Position numbers and translations under genes: made by a program. Source: Streptomyces flaveolus (GTDB taxonomy: Bacteria > Actinomycetota > Actinomycetes > Streptomycetales > Streptomycetaceae). Taken from it: a stretch of DNA of 64,000 nt. The first letter of the stretch is position 1, and every line of letters starts with the position of its first letter. Below are positions 51,623 through 60,575 of this stretch, piece by piece. Under the pieces are notes generated by a model. It was not told where the DNA came from. It did not search any database and saw only the letters and a list, made by a program, of their open reading frames with translations. The stretch spans positions 62,001-126,000 of the forward strand of contig NZ_JNWV01000003.1 of assembly GCF_000716535.1 (NCBI RefSeq). Reading direction: 5' to 3'.

Positions 51623-52426
51623 ATGGGCATCCTCCGCAGGAACAACGTGCGGGTCATCGGGCCGGAAACCGGCCGGCCCATGATCCTCGCGCACGGCTTC
51701 GGCTGTGATCAGAACCTGTGGCGCCTGGTGACGCCCGGCCTGGCGCGGCACTTCCGCGTCGTGCTGTTCGACTACGTCGGCTCCGGCCGCTCCGACCTCA
51801 CCGCCTGGCAGGAGGAGCGCTACGCGACCCTGGACGGCTACGCCTGGGACGTGGTGGAGGTGTGCGAGGAGCTGGACCTGCGGGACGCCGTGTTCGTGGG
51901 CCACTCGGTCAGCGCCATGGTCGGCGTCCTGGCCGCCACGGCGGTACCGGACCGGATCGGCTCCCTGGTGATGGTGTGCCCCTCCCCGTCCTACATCGAC
52001 GAGGAGGACTATCGCGGCGGCTTCACGGCGGCGGACATCCACGAGCTGCTGGACTCGCTGGAAGCCAATTACCTCGGATGGTCCGCGACCATGGCCCCGG
52101 TCATCATGGGCAACCCCGACCGGCCGGAACTGGGCGAGGAACTGGCCAACAGCTTCTGCGCCACCGACCCGGACATCGCGCGCGTCTTCGCACGCACCAC
52201 GTTCCTCTCCGACACCCGTCACGACCTGAAGACGGTGACCGTCCCCACCCTGGTCCTCGAATGCGAGCAGGACGTCATCGCGCCCCGGGAGGTCGGAGCG
52301 TACGTCCACGCCGCCATCCCCGGCAGCCGCCTGATCACGTTGGCCGCCACCGGCCACTGCCCGCAACTGAGCGCTCCGGAAGCCACCGCGCAGGCGATCA
52401 CCACGTTCGTGGAAGACCTGGGCTGA
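51623..52426 (+). CDS. RsbQ-like alpha/beta hydrolase
   Basis: Alpha/beta hydrolase of 267 residues of the RsbQ/KAI2 group: ILAHGFGCDQNLWRLVTP, LFDYVGSGRSDL, nucleophile VGHSVSAMVGVLAA, Asp in ECEQDVIAP and His in ATGHCPQLSAP. In Bacillus subtilis RsbQ is needed for energy-stress activation of the phosphatase RsbP. Its stop and the next start share a base (TGATG), as in that operon, so the pair is probably a signal module. Confidence 0.88.
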   Translation: MGILRRNNVRVIGPETGRPMILAHGFGCDQNLWRLVTPGLARHFRVVLFDYVGSGRSDLTAWQEERYATLDGYAWDVVEVCEELDLRDAVFVGHSVSAMVGVLAATAVPDRIGSLVMVCPSPSYIDEEDYRGGFTAADIHELLDSLEANYLGWSATMAPVIMGNPDRPELGEELANSFCATDPDIARVFARTTFLSDTRHDLKTVTVPTLVLECEQDVIAPREVGAYVHAAIPGSRLITLAATGHCPQLSAPEATAQAITTFVEDLG

Positions 52427-53709
52427 TGTCCGGCTCCGGCCCAGCCCCCCGCTCCCCCGGCAAGGCCTGGCCACCCATCGGTACGGATGTCACCGCCCTG
52501 CTGGAGGACAGCACGGAGGAGCTGTACGAGTCCGCCCCCTGCGGTTACCTGTCCACCCTGATGGACGGCACCGTCGTCAAGGTCAACAAGACGCTGTTGG
52601 GCTGGCTCGGTCTCTCCCGCGAGGAGGTCGTGTACCGCCGGCACTTCGCGGACCTGCTGACCGTGGGCGGCAAGCTGTACCACGAGACCCACTTCGCACC
52701 GCTGTTGCGCATGCAGGGTCATGTGGGTGGCATAGCGCTGGAGATGAAGGTCGCCGACGGATCCCGGCTTCCGGTGCTGATCACCTCGACCGTGAAGCGC
52801 GGTGCCGACGGCCGCCCCCTGCTGATCCGCACGACCGTCTTCGATGCCACCGACCGGCGTGCCTACGAGACAGAGCTGCTGCGCGCCCGGCGCGCGGCCG
52901 AGGAGGCCCGCCGCCAGGCGGAGGCCGACCATGAGCAGCTGCGCGAGGCACTGGCCGTACTCCAGCAGAGCCTGCTCCCCACCGGTCTTCCGGCGGTGCC
53001 CGGCGTGGAGACCGCCGCCTACTACCACACGGCCTCCCCGATGGAGCTGGGTGGTGACTTCTACGACCTGTTCCCCCTCGGCGACGACCGCTTCGCGTTC
53101 TTCCTCGGAGACATCTGCGGAAAGGGACCGAAGGCCGCGGCAGCGACCTCCCTCGCCCGCTACACCCTGCGTGCCGCGGCCCTGCACGGGCTCGCTCCCG
53201 AAGCCGTTCTGTCCACCCTCAACTCCGCGCTGATCGAACGCTACGCAGACGGCGACCCGCGCTACTGCACCGCCGTCTTCGGCATCCTCGAAAGCGCGGG
53301 GCGCAGCGTCCGCGTGCTCCTGGCCTCCGGTGGACACCCGCCCGCGCTGCTCCTGCGGGCGGACGGCCGGGCCGAGTACCTGCCGACGCCCGGTGGACTG
53401 CTGATCGGGGCCTTCCCCCAAGCCTCCTTCACGACGATCCGCACCGCCCTCCACCCGGGCGACACGCTGTTGCTCTACACCGACGGCCTCACCGAGGCAC
53501 GCACGGGGGAGAAGAGCGACCTGTACGGCTACGACGCGCTGCAGTCGTTCGCCACCGAGCTCGCCCCCGCGGACCCGCGCACCGTGATCGACGCCCTGAT
53601 CCGGCTGCTCGTCAGCTTCGGCGACGGACTCGACGACGACACGGCCCTCCTCGCCCTGGGGCGCCCGCGGCACTCCGGCACCGCACCGACCGGGACCGTG
53701 GCCGGGTGA
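52426..53709 (+). CDS. PAS/SpoIIE (PP2C) phosphatase, RsbP-like
   Basis: Regulatory phosphatase of 427 residues. PAS domain (about 30-150, [29 protein letters not shown]), coiled coil (about 150-185, [20 protein letters not shown]), then a PP2C/SpoIIE domain with [25 protein letters not shown] and [13 protein letters not shown], all metal Asp residues present. Dephosphorylates STAS-type antagonists to free a sigma factor. The partner STAS protein is not next door; the one at 8.8 kb is a possible but unproven target. Confidence 0.9.
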   Translation: MSGSGPAPRSPGKAWPPIGTDVTALLEDSTEELYESAPCGYLSTLMDGTVVKVNKTLLGWLGLSREEVVYRRHFADLLTVGGKLYHETHFAPLLRMQGHVGGIALEMKVADGSRLPVLITSTVKRGADGRPLLIRTTVFDATDRRAYETELLRARRAAEEARRQAEADHEQLREALAVLQQSLLPTGLPAVPGVETAAYYHTASPMELGGDFYDLFPLGDDRFAFFLGDICGKGPKAAAATSLARYTLRAAALHGLAPEAVLSTLNSALIERYADGDPRYCTAVFGILESAGRSVRVLLASGGHPPALLLRADGRAEYLPTPGGLLIGAFPQASFTTIRTALHPGDTLLLYTDGLTEARTGEKSDLYGYDALQSFATELAPADPRTVIDALIRLLVSFGDGLDDDTALLALGRPRHSGTAPTGTVAG

Positions 53710-54305
53710 ACGGCTACGCGGCTTCCGGCGGGGCCGAGCCGGCGGACGCGCTCAGGGTGGCGCCGACGCCGCGGACCGCGGTGGCGTGGCTGCCGCCGCC
53801 GGAGCTCTGGCCGGCGATCCAGGAGATCCGCTGGGAGCACGATCCGCAGGTACGCCGGTGGCCGCCGCACGTGAATCTGCTGTTCGGCTTCGTACCGGAA
53901 GAGGAGTTCGAGCGGGCCGTACCCCTGCTGTCCGCCGCGGCGGCGGGGAGTACGGCGTTCACGGCGCGCCTGGCCGGGGTGCGCCACTTCCGGCACCGGC
54001 ACTACGCCACGGTGTGGCTCGACCCGGCCGCGTTCGACCCGGCGCCCTGGGCCCGTCTCCACCGGGAGCTGAGGCGGCGGTTCCCGTTCTGTCAGGGACG
54101 CGGGGAACGTTTTACCCCGCATCTGTCCCTCGGCCGCACCCAGGACCCGAACCGCCTGGCCGCCGAGTGTGCCGTGCGGCTCGGAGCGCTGTCGGCGGTG
54201 GTCGAGGAGGTGGTCCTGCTCTCCCGGCGCGACGACGGGCCCATGCGCCCGCGGGCCGTGATCACCCTGGGCACGGGCGAGGTGCACCGGACACAGGAGT
54301 ACTGA
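53706..54305 (+). CDS. 2'-5' RNA ligase-like 2H phosphoesterase
   Basis: 199 residues of the 2H superfamily. The two His motifs are [10 protein letters not shown] and TPHLSLGRT; the first has HVN instead of the usual HxT/S, the second is intact. Possible roles are RNA end or cyclic phosphate processing. GTG start overlaps the phosphatase stop (GTGA), so it is translated with the RsbQ/RsbP pair. Confidence 0.8.
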   Translation: MNGYAASGGAEPADALRVAPTPRTAVAWLPPPELWPAIQEIRWEHDPQVRRWPPHVNLLFGFVPEEEFERAVPLLSAAAAGSTAFTARLAGVRHFRHRHYATVWLDPAAFDPAPWARLHRELRRRFPFCQGRGERFTPHLSLGRTQDPNRLAAECAVRLGALSAVVEEVVLLSRRDDGPMRPRAVITLGTGEVHRTQEY

Positions 54306-54322
54306 GGTGCCGTCCCGGCGTC

Positions 54323-54347
54323 CCGGGCCGATGCCTGCCCGGCCCGG
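54323..54347 (+). terminator. Hairpin after the RsbQ/RsbP operon
   Basis: 8-bp stem CCGGGCCG/CGGCCCGG, 9-base loop, 17 bases after the last stop. Confidence 0.4.
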
Positions 54348-54487
54348 CTGGTGAGGCGGGTCGATCCCCTCGCGGACCACGGCGGCCGGGCGGCGTCGGG
54401 GGAAACCGCTGGCCGGACCGATCGGCTCGAGGCCGGGATGGGCCGATGCGAGGGGATGCGAGACCGCTCCCCGCGGCGGGGCGCCGG

Positions 54488-55378
54488 TCAGGGCAGCGGG
54501 GTGCCGCCGGTCGCGTTGAGGATCTCGGCCGTGATGAAGCTCGCCTGGGGCGAGGCGAGATACACGTAGGCGGGGGCCAGTTCGGCGGGCTGGGCCGGGC
54601 GGCCGAGGGGGCTCTGCTTGCCGAACTCCGCCGTGTCGGGCATGGTCGACGGGATGAGCGGGGTCCACACCGGTCCCGGCGCGACGGCGTTGACCCGGAT
54701 CCCGCGTTCGGCGAGCATCTGGGCCAGCCCCTGGGTGAAGGTGACGATCGCGCCCTTGGTCATCGCGTAGTCCAGCAGGTGCGGGCTGGGCTTGTACGCC
54801 TGCACCGACGTGGAGTTGATGACGCAGCCCCCGGCCGGGATGTGCGGCAGGGCGAACTTGGTCAGCCAGAACATCCCGTACAGGTTCGTCCGCATCACCC
54901 GGTCGAACTGCTCGGTGCTGATCGCCTCGATGCCGTCGGGCTGGGACATCTGGTAGGCGGCGTTGTTGACGAGGACGTCGATGCGGCCGAACTCGGCGAC
55001 CGCCCGGTCGATCAGCGACCGGCAGTTCTCCTCGTCGCGGATGTCGCAGGACACGGCCACCGCCTTGCGGCCCGCGTCCTCCACCAGCCGGGACGTCTCG
55101 CGGGCGTCCTCCTCCTCGTCGGCGAGATAGGTGAAGAGCACGTCGGCGCCCTCGCGGGCGAAGGCGAGCGCCACCGCCCGGCCGATGCCGGAGTCCCCTC
55201 CCGTGATCACGGTCTTGCGGCCGTCGAGACGGCCGGCGCCGCGGTACGACTCCTCGCCGTGGTCGGGCGGCGGGTCCATCGGGCCGGTCCAGCCCGGGTG
55301 CGGCTGGTCCTGGGAGGGGAAGTCGGGGCGGGCGTGCTGTGTGACCGGGTTCGGGCGGTCACCCTGCTGGTCCGTCAC
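54488..55378 (-). CDS. SDR oxidoreductase of the stress-associated YhdF/YghA type
   Basis: 296 residues. An N-terminal polar extension of 50 residues (PDFPSQDQPHPGWTGPM) typical of this group, then TGGDSGIGRAVALAF, NNAAYQMS, the STSVQAY...YAMTKGA catalytic Ser-Tyr-Lys region and the C-terminal GGTPLP. Substrate unknown; members are induced by general stress in other bacteria. GTG 55378 follows AGGAGG. Confidence 0.9.
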   Translation of the reverse strand: MTDQQGDRPNPVTQHARPDFPSQDQPHPGWTGPMDPPPDHGEESYRGAGRLDGRKTVITGGDSGIGRAVALAFAREGADVLFTYLADEEEDARETSRLVEDAGRKAVAVSCDIRDEENCRSLIDRAVAEFGRIDVLVNNAAYQMSQPDGIEAISTEQFDRVMRTNLYGMFWLTKFALPHIPAGGCVINSTSVQAYKPSPHLLDYAMTKGAIVTFTQGLAQMLAERGIRVNAVAPGPVWTPLIPSTMPDTAEFGKQSPLGRPAQPAELAPAYVYLASPQASFITAEILNATGGTPLP

Positions 55379-55457
55379 GGTGTCCTCCTGCGTCTCGGGG
55401 GACGGAACAGGTCACCGGGTTCCCTCATGGCGGCGGGCGAAAAGCGGCCCTCGCCGG

Positions 55458-55718
<261 letters not shown>

Positions 55719-55861
55719 TTACTGGCGGTACTGGGAAACCCGTACCGCGGTCTTTCACTCCGGCGGGGCCGAAGCCGAAATTCCGCTTCCTCGTTGTCCC
55801 AGGTGACCCGGTACGCACGGCCGGCGAACCAGGCGAATGGCGCCGCACCTCAGGCACGTCC

Positions 55862-56069
55862 GCAACGGCGGCCGGCGCCGCGAGGTGACCGTCGCCGTGC
55901 GCGACACCCGCTCCGAGCCCGAGGCCGCCCGGCTGCGGTGCGCGCGCTGGCGGTCGGGGTCGGCGCCCGCATCGTGCTCACCATGGCCGGGACCCAGGTG
56001 CTGCCGGCCGTGACCGACGCCTGCGAGAGGGCGGCGGTGCCGTGCGTGTCCACGACGTTCCCCTGGCCG
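55862..56069 (+). pseudogene. Remnant of an ABC-type periplasmic binding protein (Peripla_BP_6)
   Basis: The stretch reads VTVAVRDTRSEPEAAR and then, after a one-base deletion at about 55932, VRALAVGVGARIVLTMAGTQ, VLPAVTDACERAAVPCVSTT and FPW. This is the middle of branched-chain-amino-acid-type binding proteins. The start, the signal peptide and the second half are missing, so only about 60 codons remain. Confidence 0.6.
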
Positions 56070-56346
56070 TGCTGGCGACGGCCCGCCGGCCCGAGGGCGC
56101 GGCGGCGCGGCGGCCGGGGGCCTCACGGCGACGCAGGCGCTGGATGGCTGTACCAGCCATGCGGTGGCCGCCGCCGGTGAGGCCGACGTCGCCGGCCGGA
56201 TCGCGCCCGGCCGCCGTGCCGACCTCACCGCGCTGTCCGTCGACCCCGTGCAGGCGTCCGCCGGCGAACTCGCCGACGCGCCGGTGGTGTTGACGGTGAC
56301 GGGTGGCCATGTGGTGCACCAGGGGCCGTCGGCGCCGGGGCGGTAA
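56063..56346 (+). pseudogene. Remnant of an amidohydrolase C-terminus
   Basis: Begins in the frame LAVLATARRPEGA, shifts frame near 56100, then reads LTATQALDG and AGRIAPGRRADLTAL and SVDP...VVLTVTGGHVV to a stop at 56344. These are the closing motifs of YtcJ-type amidohydrolases. The metal-binding barrel is absent. It abuts the binding-protein remnant, so the junction is a deletion point. Confidence 0.65.
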
Positions 56347-56431
56347 GATCGTCGTACGGCATCGCGTGTCGGTCACCGGCCGGGTGAGGCATGGAGGTGC
56401 CCGTGAGATTGCCCTCGGAGGCATTCCACTC

Positions 56432-56833
56432 ATGTCAGTCGAGCTGAACCACACCATCGTCCACGCCCGGGACAACCGGGAGTCCGCCGCGTTCCTGGCC
56501 CACGTCCTGGGGCTGGAGGTCGGGCCCGAGTGGGGCCCGTTCGTCCCGGTCGCCACCGGCAACGGGGTGACCCTGGACTTCGCCACCGTCCCGGCGGAGT
56601 CGATCGTCATGCAGCACTACGCCTTCCTCGTCTCCGACGAGGAGTTCGACGCCGCCTTCGCCCGCATCCGGCAGGCGGGGATCACGTACTACGCCGATCC
56701 GCACGGAAAGCAGCCGGGCGAGATCAACCACCACCACGGCGGCCGGGGCGTGTACTTCATGGATCCGGCCGGACACGGCATGGAGATCATCACCCGTCCC
56801 TACGGCAGCCACTCGCAGCCGGCCGAGTCCTGA
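56432..56833 (+). CDS. VOC (glyoxalase-fold) protein
   Basis: 133 residues with the beta-alpha-beta-beta-beta repeats of the vicinal oxygen chelate fold: ELNHTIVHARDNRESAAFLAHVLGL at the start and GVYFMDPAGHGMEIITRP at the end, with His and Glu at metal-ligand positions. Function within the family is open (dioxygenase, lyase or resistance type). ATG 56432 follows GGAGG. Confidence 0.88.
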   Translation: MSVELNHTIVHARDNRESAAFLAHVLGLEVGPEWGPFVPVATGNGVTLDFATVPAESIVMQHYAFLVSDEEFDAAFARIRQAGITYYADPHGKQPGEINHHHGGRGVYFMDPAGHGMEIITRPYGSHSQPAES

Positions 56834-56838
56834 GCAGG

Positions 56839-56872
56839 CGGGCGGGCCGGGGTCTCGGTCCCGGCCCGCCCG
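56839..56872 (+). terminator. Strong terminator after the VOC gene
   Basis: Perfect 13-bp stem (56839-56851 with 56860-56872) and an 8-base loop, beginning six bases after the stop. Confidence 0.7.
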
Positions 56873-56910
56873 GTCGGCCGCTCCCGGCGGCGGCACGGCA
56901 GACTGTGGGG

Positions 56911-57633
56911 GTGAACGACCACCCTCTGCTCGACCAGGACCCCGCTCCGGAGTGGTACGGCCGGCTGCGGGTGCGGACCGACGACCTCTCCCCCGCCGAC
57001 TGGCTGACCGGATCGGGACAGGGCGCGTTCGGCACCGTGGCGGGCGTCGCCGCGCCGGGCTTCGCCGCCTACGCACGGATCCTGCATCCGGCCCGGCTGG
57101 ACGAGCGGCCGGTGCGCTGGTCGACGGTGGCCGCCGCCCATGGCACGCGCGTCACACCGGTCACCCGCTGGCACGAGGTCATCGGGGCGGACGACGCCTA
57201 CGCCGACCGCTCCGACCACGGCCTGCCCGGCGTGTGGGACGAGCATCCCGAGGAGGGGCCGACCCCGCCGGATGTCGCGCGGGCGCTGCTGCCCGTCCTG
57301 GCCCGGCACACGGGGACCGCGGACCGGTGCTGGTTCGGACTGTGGTGCGGGTACGGCCGCTGGGACTGGGGCCGGTTCCCGACGTTCGAGACGCCGGGCC
57401 GGGACGAGGTCCTGCTGGCCGGCCGGCTGGCCGACGCCGGCTCCCCCGTGACGCTGGACGAGTTCGCCGAGCTCCCCGACCTGTGGTGGCCGCAGGACCG
57501 CGCCTGGATCGTCGGCGGAGACGTGGATCTGGTCAGCACGTATGTCGGCGGTTCACCGGAGCTGGTCGCCGACCTGCTGGCCGCGGCGGAGCTGGAGACC
57601 CATCCGGTGTCCCCCGACGACCCGGTCGGCTGA
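56911..57633 (+). CDS. Conserved protein of unknown function
   Basis: 240 residues, soluble. Tryptophan-rich mid region (CWFGLWCGYGRWDWGRFP) and ELPDLWWPQDRAWIVGGDVDLVSTYVGG are striking and look conserved, but I cannot name the family with certainty. GTG 56911 has a weak ribosome site. It converges with the pectate lyase gene across a strong terminator. Confidence 0.7.
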   Translation: MNDHPLLDQDPAPEWYGRLRVRTDDLSPADWLTGSGQGAFGTVAGVAAPGFAAYARILHPARLDERPVRWSTVAAAHGTRVTPVTRWHEVIGADDAYADRSDHGLPGVWDEHPEEGPTPPDVARALLPVLARHTGTADRCWFGLWCGYGRWDWGRFPTFETPGRDEVLLAGRLADAGSPVTLDEFAELPDLWWPQDRAWIVGGDVDLVSTYVGGSPELVADLLAAAELETHPVSPDDPVG

Positions 57634-57654
57634 GCACGCTACGACCGGACGGAA

Positions 57655-57683
57655 GCGGGAGGCCGCCGACGGCGGCCTCCCGC
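57655..57683. terminator. Bidirectional terminator
   Basis: Perfect 13-bp stem GCGGGAGGCCGCC/GGCGGCCTCCCGC with a GAC loop between convergent genes. Confidence 0.85.
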
Positions 57684-57706
57684 GTTCCCTCGCCGGGGAG
57701 CAGTGG

Positions 57707-59275
57707 CTACGGCGTCACGACGCTGCCGCCGAAGGTCACCACCAGGTGGCCGTCGGAGGCGAAGGACCAGCCGAGGGCGCCCGCGTACGAGGAGCAACGG
57801 GAGCCGTTGCCGCCGGTCCAGAACTGGTTGGAGCCGTCGGCGTTCCCGACGGTCTTGTCGTTGGACCCGCTGACGGCGAAGCGGCAGGAGGTGTTCGTCC
57901 GGAACACCGAAGTCCCCGCGTCGAAGGAGAAGTTGCGCTCGGCGTTGTCGACGCCGACGTTGTCGGAGATCGTCATCGTGCCGGGGTTGCTGTTGTAGGT
58001 GAACCCGTGGTGGCCGTTCCTGTAGGCGATGCTGTGCCGGACGACGTGGTTCACCGCGATGTCGTCGCCGCCGAGCTTGTAGCCGTTGCGGTCGCCGTTG
58101 GAGTTGACGGTGCCGTCGCTCAGCGTGCCGTTGCCGTAGGACAGGGAGTACTCGATGGTCACCGGGCCGATGGCACCGGTGTCGGTCTTGGCGTACAGGT
58201 CCCAGCCGTCGTCGATGTTGTGGTGTGAGACGTCGTAGCGGAAGACGTTCCCGGTGCCGGTCGTGAGCTTCGCGGCGAAGCCGTCGGCGTCCTCGCCGTC
58301 GGAGTCGGCGTTGTCGTGCGACTCGGAGCTGACGATCAGGTTGCTCGAAGGCCACTGGGAGCTGGGGGTGGTGGAGGCGATCCGGCCGAGCTGAAGCCCG
58401 GTGTCCCGGTTGTAGGCGGTCACCACCCGCTCCACGATGTTGTTGCTGCCGCCGACGTAGATCCCGTTGTCCCCGGCGTGCTCGACCGTGAGGCCGTACA
58501 GCCGCCAGTAGTCGGCGAAGAGCTGGATACCCCGGTTGGACGAACTCTCGCTCTGAGCCGAGAAGTTCAGCACGGGCTTCTCGCCCGGGTAGGCGGACAA
58601 CGTGGTGCGGGCACTGGCGGTGCCGTTGCTGCCCGCCGGGATGGTGATCGTGGAGGAGTAGCCGTACGTCCCGCCGCGCAGGTAGATCGTGCCGCCGGGG
58701 GTGATCCGGCTGATGGCCGAGGTGAGCGTGGTCGGGGCCGACTCCGTGCCGGCCGCGCCGTCGGTACCGGCCGGTGACACGTAGAGCACGGCGCCGGTGG
58801 CCGCCGTGGCCACGTCGACGTCGAGACAGTCGAGGTTGGGCAGGCCGTCGGCGGTGGTCGGAGTGAGGCGGATCGTGTTGCTGCCCGCCTTGACCGGCAC
58901 GGTGAGCGTCTTGGTCGTCCAGGTGGTCCAGGCACCGGTGGCCTCGAACGACGCGGTCGCGGCCGTCGAGCCGTTGACCGCGACGGTGGCCGGCCGCGCG
59001 GTGGCCGTGCCGTTGGCGAAGCGGACGCCCAGGGTCGCGGTGCCCGCACTGGCGGCGTTCACCGTGAACTGGGCGTAGGCGCCGGAGGCGTTGGTGCCGT
59101 TGCAGAACCCGCTGCCGGAATAGCCGGTCCAGTCGGAGTCGATGGTGCCGGTGCAGACCGCGGTCGAACTCTCGGCCTCGTACCTGGTCGTGGCGGCCTG
59201 GGCCGTGGTGCCGGACAGCGCTACGAGCGCGCCGGCGAGCAGACCGGCGCATGCGAGGGCTGGTCTCAGGAACAT
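57707..59275 (-). CDS. Secreted pectate lyase, family PL9, with CBM35-like domain
   Basis: Exported enzyme of 522 residues. Signal peptide ends TTAQAA; residues 33-160 are a CBM35/CBM6-like beta-sandwich (YEAESSTAVCTGTIDSDWTGY), then a right-handed parallel beta-helix. PL9 marks are GEDADGFAAKL, HHNIDDGWDLYAK (calcium Asp residues) and NGYKLGGDD, whose Lys is the catalytic base of this family. It would cut polygalacturonate or rhamnogalacturonan in plant material. AGGGAG precedes ATG 59275. A LacI-type operator lies about 100 bases upstream. Confidence 0.88.
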   Translation of the reverse strand: MFLRPALACAGLLAGALVALSGTTAQAATTRYEAESSTAVCTGTIDSDWTGYSGSGFCNGTNASGAYAQFTVNAASAGTATLGVRFANGTATARPATVAVNGSTAATASFEATGAWTTWTTKTLTVPVKAGSNTIRLTPTTADGLPNLDCLDVDVATAATGAVLYVSPAGTDGAAGTESAPTTLTSAISRITPGGTIYLRGGTYGYSSTITIPAGSNGTASARTTLSAYPGEKPVLNFSAQSESSSNRGIQLFADYWRLYGLTVEHAGDNGIYVGGSNNIVERVVTAYNRDTGLQLGRIASTTPSSQWPSSNLIVSSESHDNADSDGEDADGFAAKLTTGTGNVFRYDVSHHNIDDGWDLYAKTDTGAIGPVTIEYSLSYGNGTLSDGTVNSNGDRNGYKLGGDDIAVNHVVRHSIAYRNGHHGFTYNSNPGTMTISDNVGVDNAERNFSFDAGTSVFRTNTSCRFAVSGSNDKTVGNADGSNQFWTGGNGSRCSSYAGALGWSFASDGHLVVTFGGSVVTP

Positions 59276-59369
59276 CGGCTTGTCTCCCTGCGGGTTGGCT
59301 CGGCTATCGGATGCGAGTGGTCCAGGGGGGTGAACCCGGCGACCGGTCATGGCATGGTGAGCGGTGACG

Positions 59370-59384
59370 GTAAGCGCTTTCCCC
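59370..59384. promoter_or_regulatory. LacI-type operator before the pectate lyase gene
   Basis: Sequence GGTAAGCGCTTTCC, centred on the palindrome AAGCGCTT (59372-59379), has the central-CG form of LacI/GalR sites. Presumed sugar-responsive repression; no LacI gene is in the window. Confidence 0.6.
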
Positions 59385-59481
59385 TGGACCTTCCCGACGG
59401 TAGGGAGACGTCATGCACACGTCAACAGTCGTGTACATGATTCCTATTCAGATGAGTGAATCCCTGGAGGGGGGTGGGGAA

Positions 59482-60411
59482 TTACTCGCCAGGGGCGAGG
59501 GTGCGGGCCACGACGGCCGCCGCGTCGGCGATCAGCGCCTCGTCCACCGGCGCGTCCGGGGTGGTCCTGCTGGACAGGACCACCAGCACGAGAGGGGTCC
59601 GCCGGGTCGTCCAGGCCACGCCGATGTCGTTGGCGGTCGCGTAGTCGCCGGTACCGGTCTTGTCCGCCACCACCCACTCCCTCGGCAGCCCCTTGCGGAA
59701 CCGTGCCGAACTGGTGGTGTTGCCCTTCAGCCAGCCGACGAACCGCTCACGGTCGGCGCGGGCCAGCGCCCGGCCCAGGGTGACGCGCTCCAGGCTCGCG
59801 GCGATCGCCTCCGGAGTGGTCGTGTCGCGCGGATCCCCGGGGATGGCGGTGTTGAGCTCCGGCTCCCAGCGGTCGAGCCGGCTCACCTCGTCGCCGAGCG
59901 ACCGGTAGAAACGGGTGAGACCGGCCGGGCCGCCCAGTTCCCGGAGCAGCAGGTTGCCGGCCGCGTTGTCGCTGTACTGGATCGCCGCCGCACAGAGGTC
60001 GGCCACGGTCATGCCGGTCGCCAGATTCTCCTCCGTCCGCGGCGAGTTGGGCAGGATGTCGTGCGGCGGGTAGTGCACCACCCGGTCCATCGGCGCGCAG
60101 TCGGCCTGGTCGCGCAGGACCGCCGCCGCGGCGAACGCCTTGAACGTGGAGCACATCGCGAACCGCTCCCCCGCCCGGTGGGACACGGTCCGCCCGGTGC
60201 GGACGTTGCGCGCGTACACGCCGAGCCGGGCGCCGTAGCGCCGCTCCAGCTCGGCCAGTTCGGCGTGTCCGGCGGGCGACTCGGCGTGCGGGGCGGCGGA
60301 GGCGGCGGGTGCGGACAGCGCGGTGGTGGTCATGGCGGCGCCGGTGAACGCGAGGCCGGCCTTGATCAGGCGGCGGCGCGGCAGCCGGACGGGGCGGTCG
60401 GCGTTGGTCAT
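59482..60411 (-). CDS. blaL: Class A beta-lactamase, Tat-exported
   Basis: Serine beta-lactamase of 309 residues. A twin-arginine signal (PRRRLIKAGLAF, then ALSAPAASA) precedes the four active-site elements: CSTFK (Ser70-x-x-Lys73), SDN in YSDNAAG (130), ExxLN in RWEPELN (166) and KTG in VADKTGTGDY (234). All catalytic residues are intact. GGAGG lies upstream of ATG 60411. It is divergent from a LysR gene followed by a second beta-lactamase-fold gene, the order known for blaL-blaA-blaB of Streptomyces cacaoi. Confidence 0.92.
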   Translation of the reverse strand: MTNADRPVRLPRRRLIKAGLAFTGAAMTTTALSAPAASAAPHAESPAGHAELAELERRYGARLGVYARNVRTGRTVSHRAGERFAMCSTFKAFAAAAVLRDQADCAPMDRVVHYPPHDILPNSPRTEENLATGMTVADLCAAAIQYSDNAAGNLLLRELGGPAGLTRFYRSLGDEVSRLDRWEPELNTAIPGDPRDTTTPEAIAASLERVTLGRALARADRERFVGWLKGNTTSSARFRKGLPREWVVADKTGTGDYATANDIGVAWTTRRTPLVLVVLSSRTTPDAPVDEALIADAAAVVARTLAPGE

Positions 60412-60550
60412 GAGTGAGGTCCTCCAGGTCGGTCCGTCATCGGGGTGGTCTTCGGCGTCGGTTCCGGCGCGGGTCTTCGCCGGCGGTCGTCGACGGTGAC
60501 AGCGAAACAGCGGGAGCCCACTCATGTCCAAGAGAGAACTTTGAAGGTCC

Positions 60551-60567
60551 CATACCGTATTGATATG
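60551..60567. promoter_or_regulatory. LysR-type site between blaL and blaA
   Basis: CATACCGTATTGATATG has an interrupted dyad (CATA-N9-TATG) with the T-N11-A form that LysR regulators bind. It lies nine bases before blaA. Confidence 0.6.
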
Positions 60568-60575
60568 AGTGCGGG

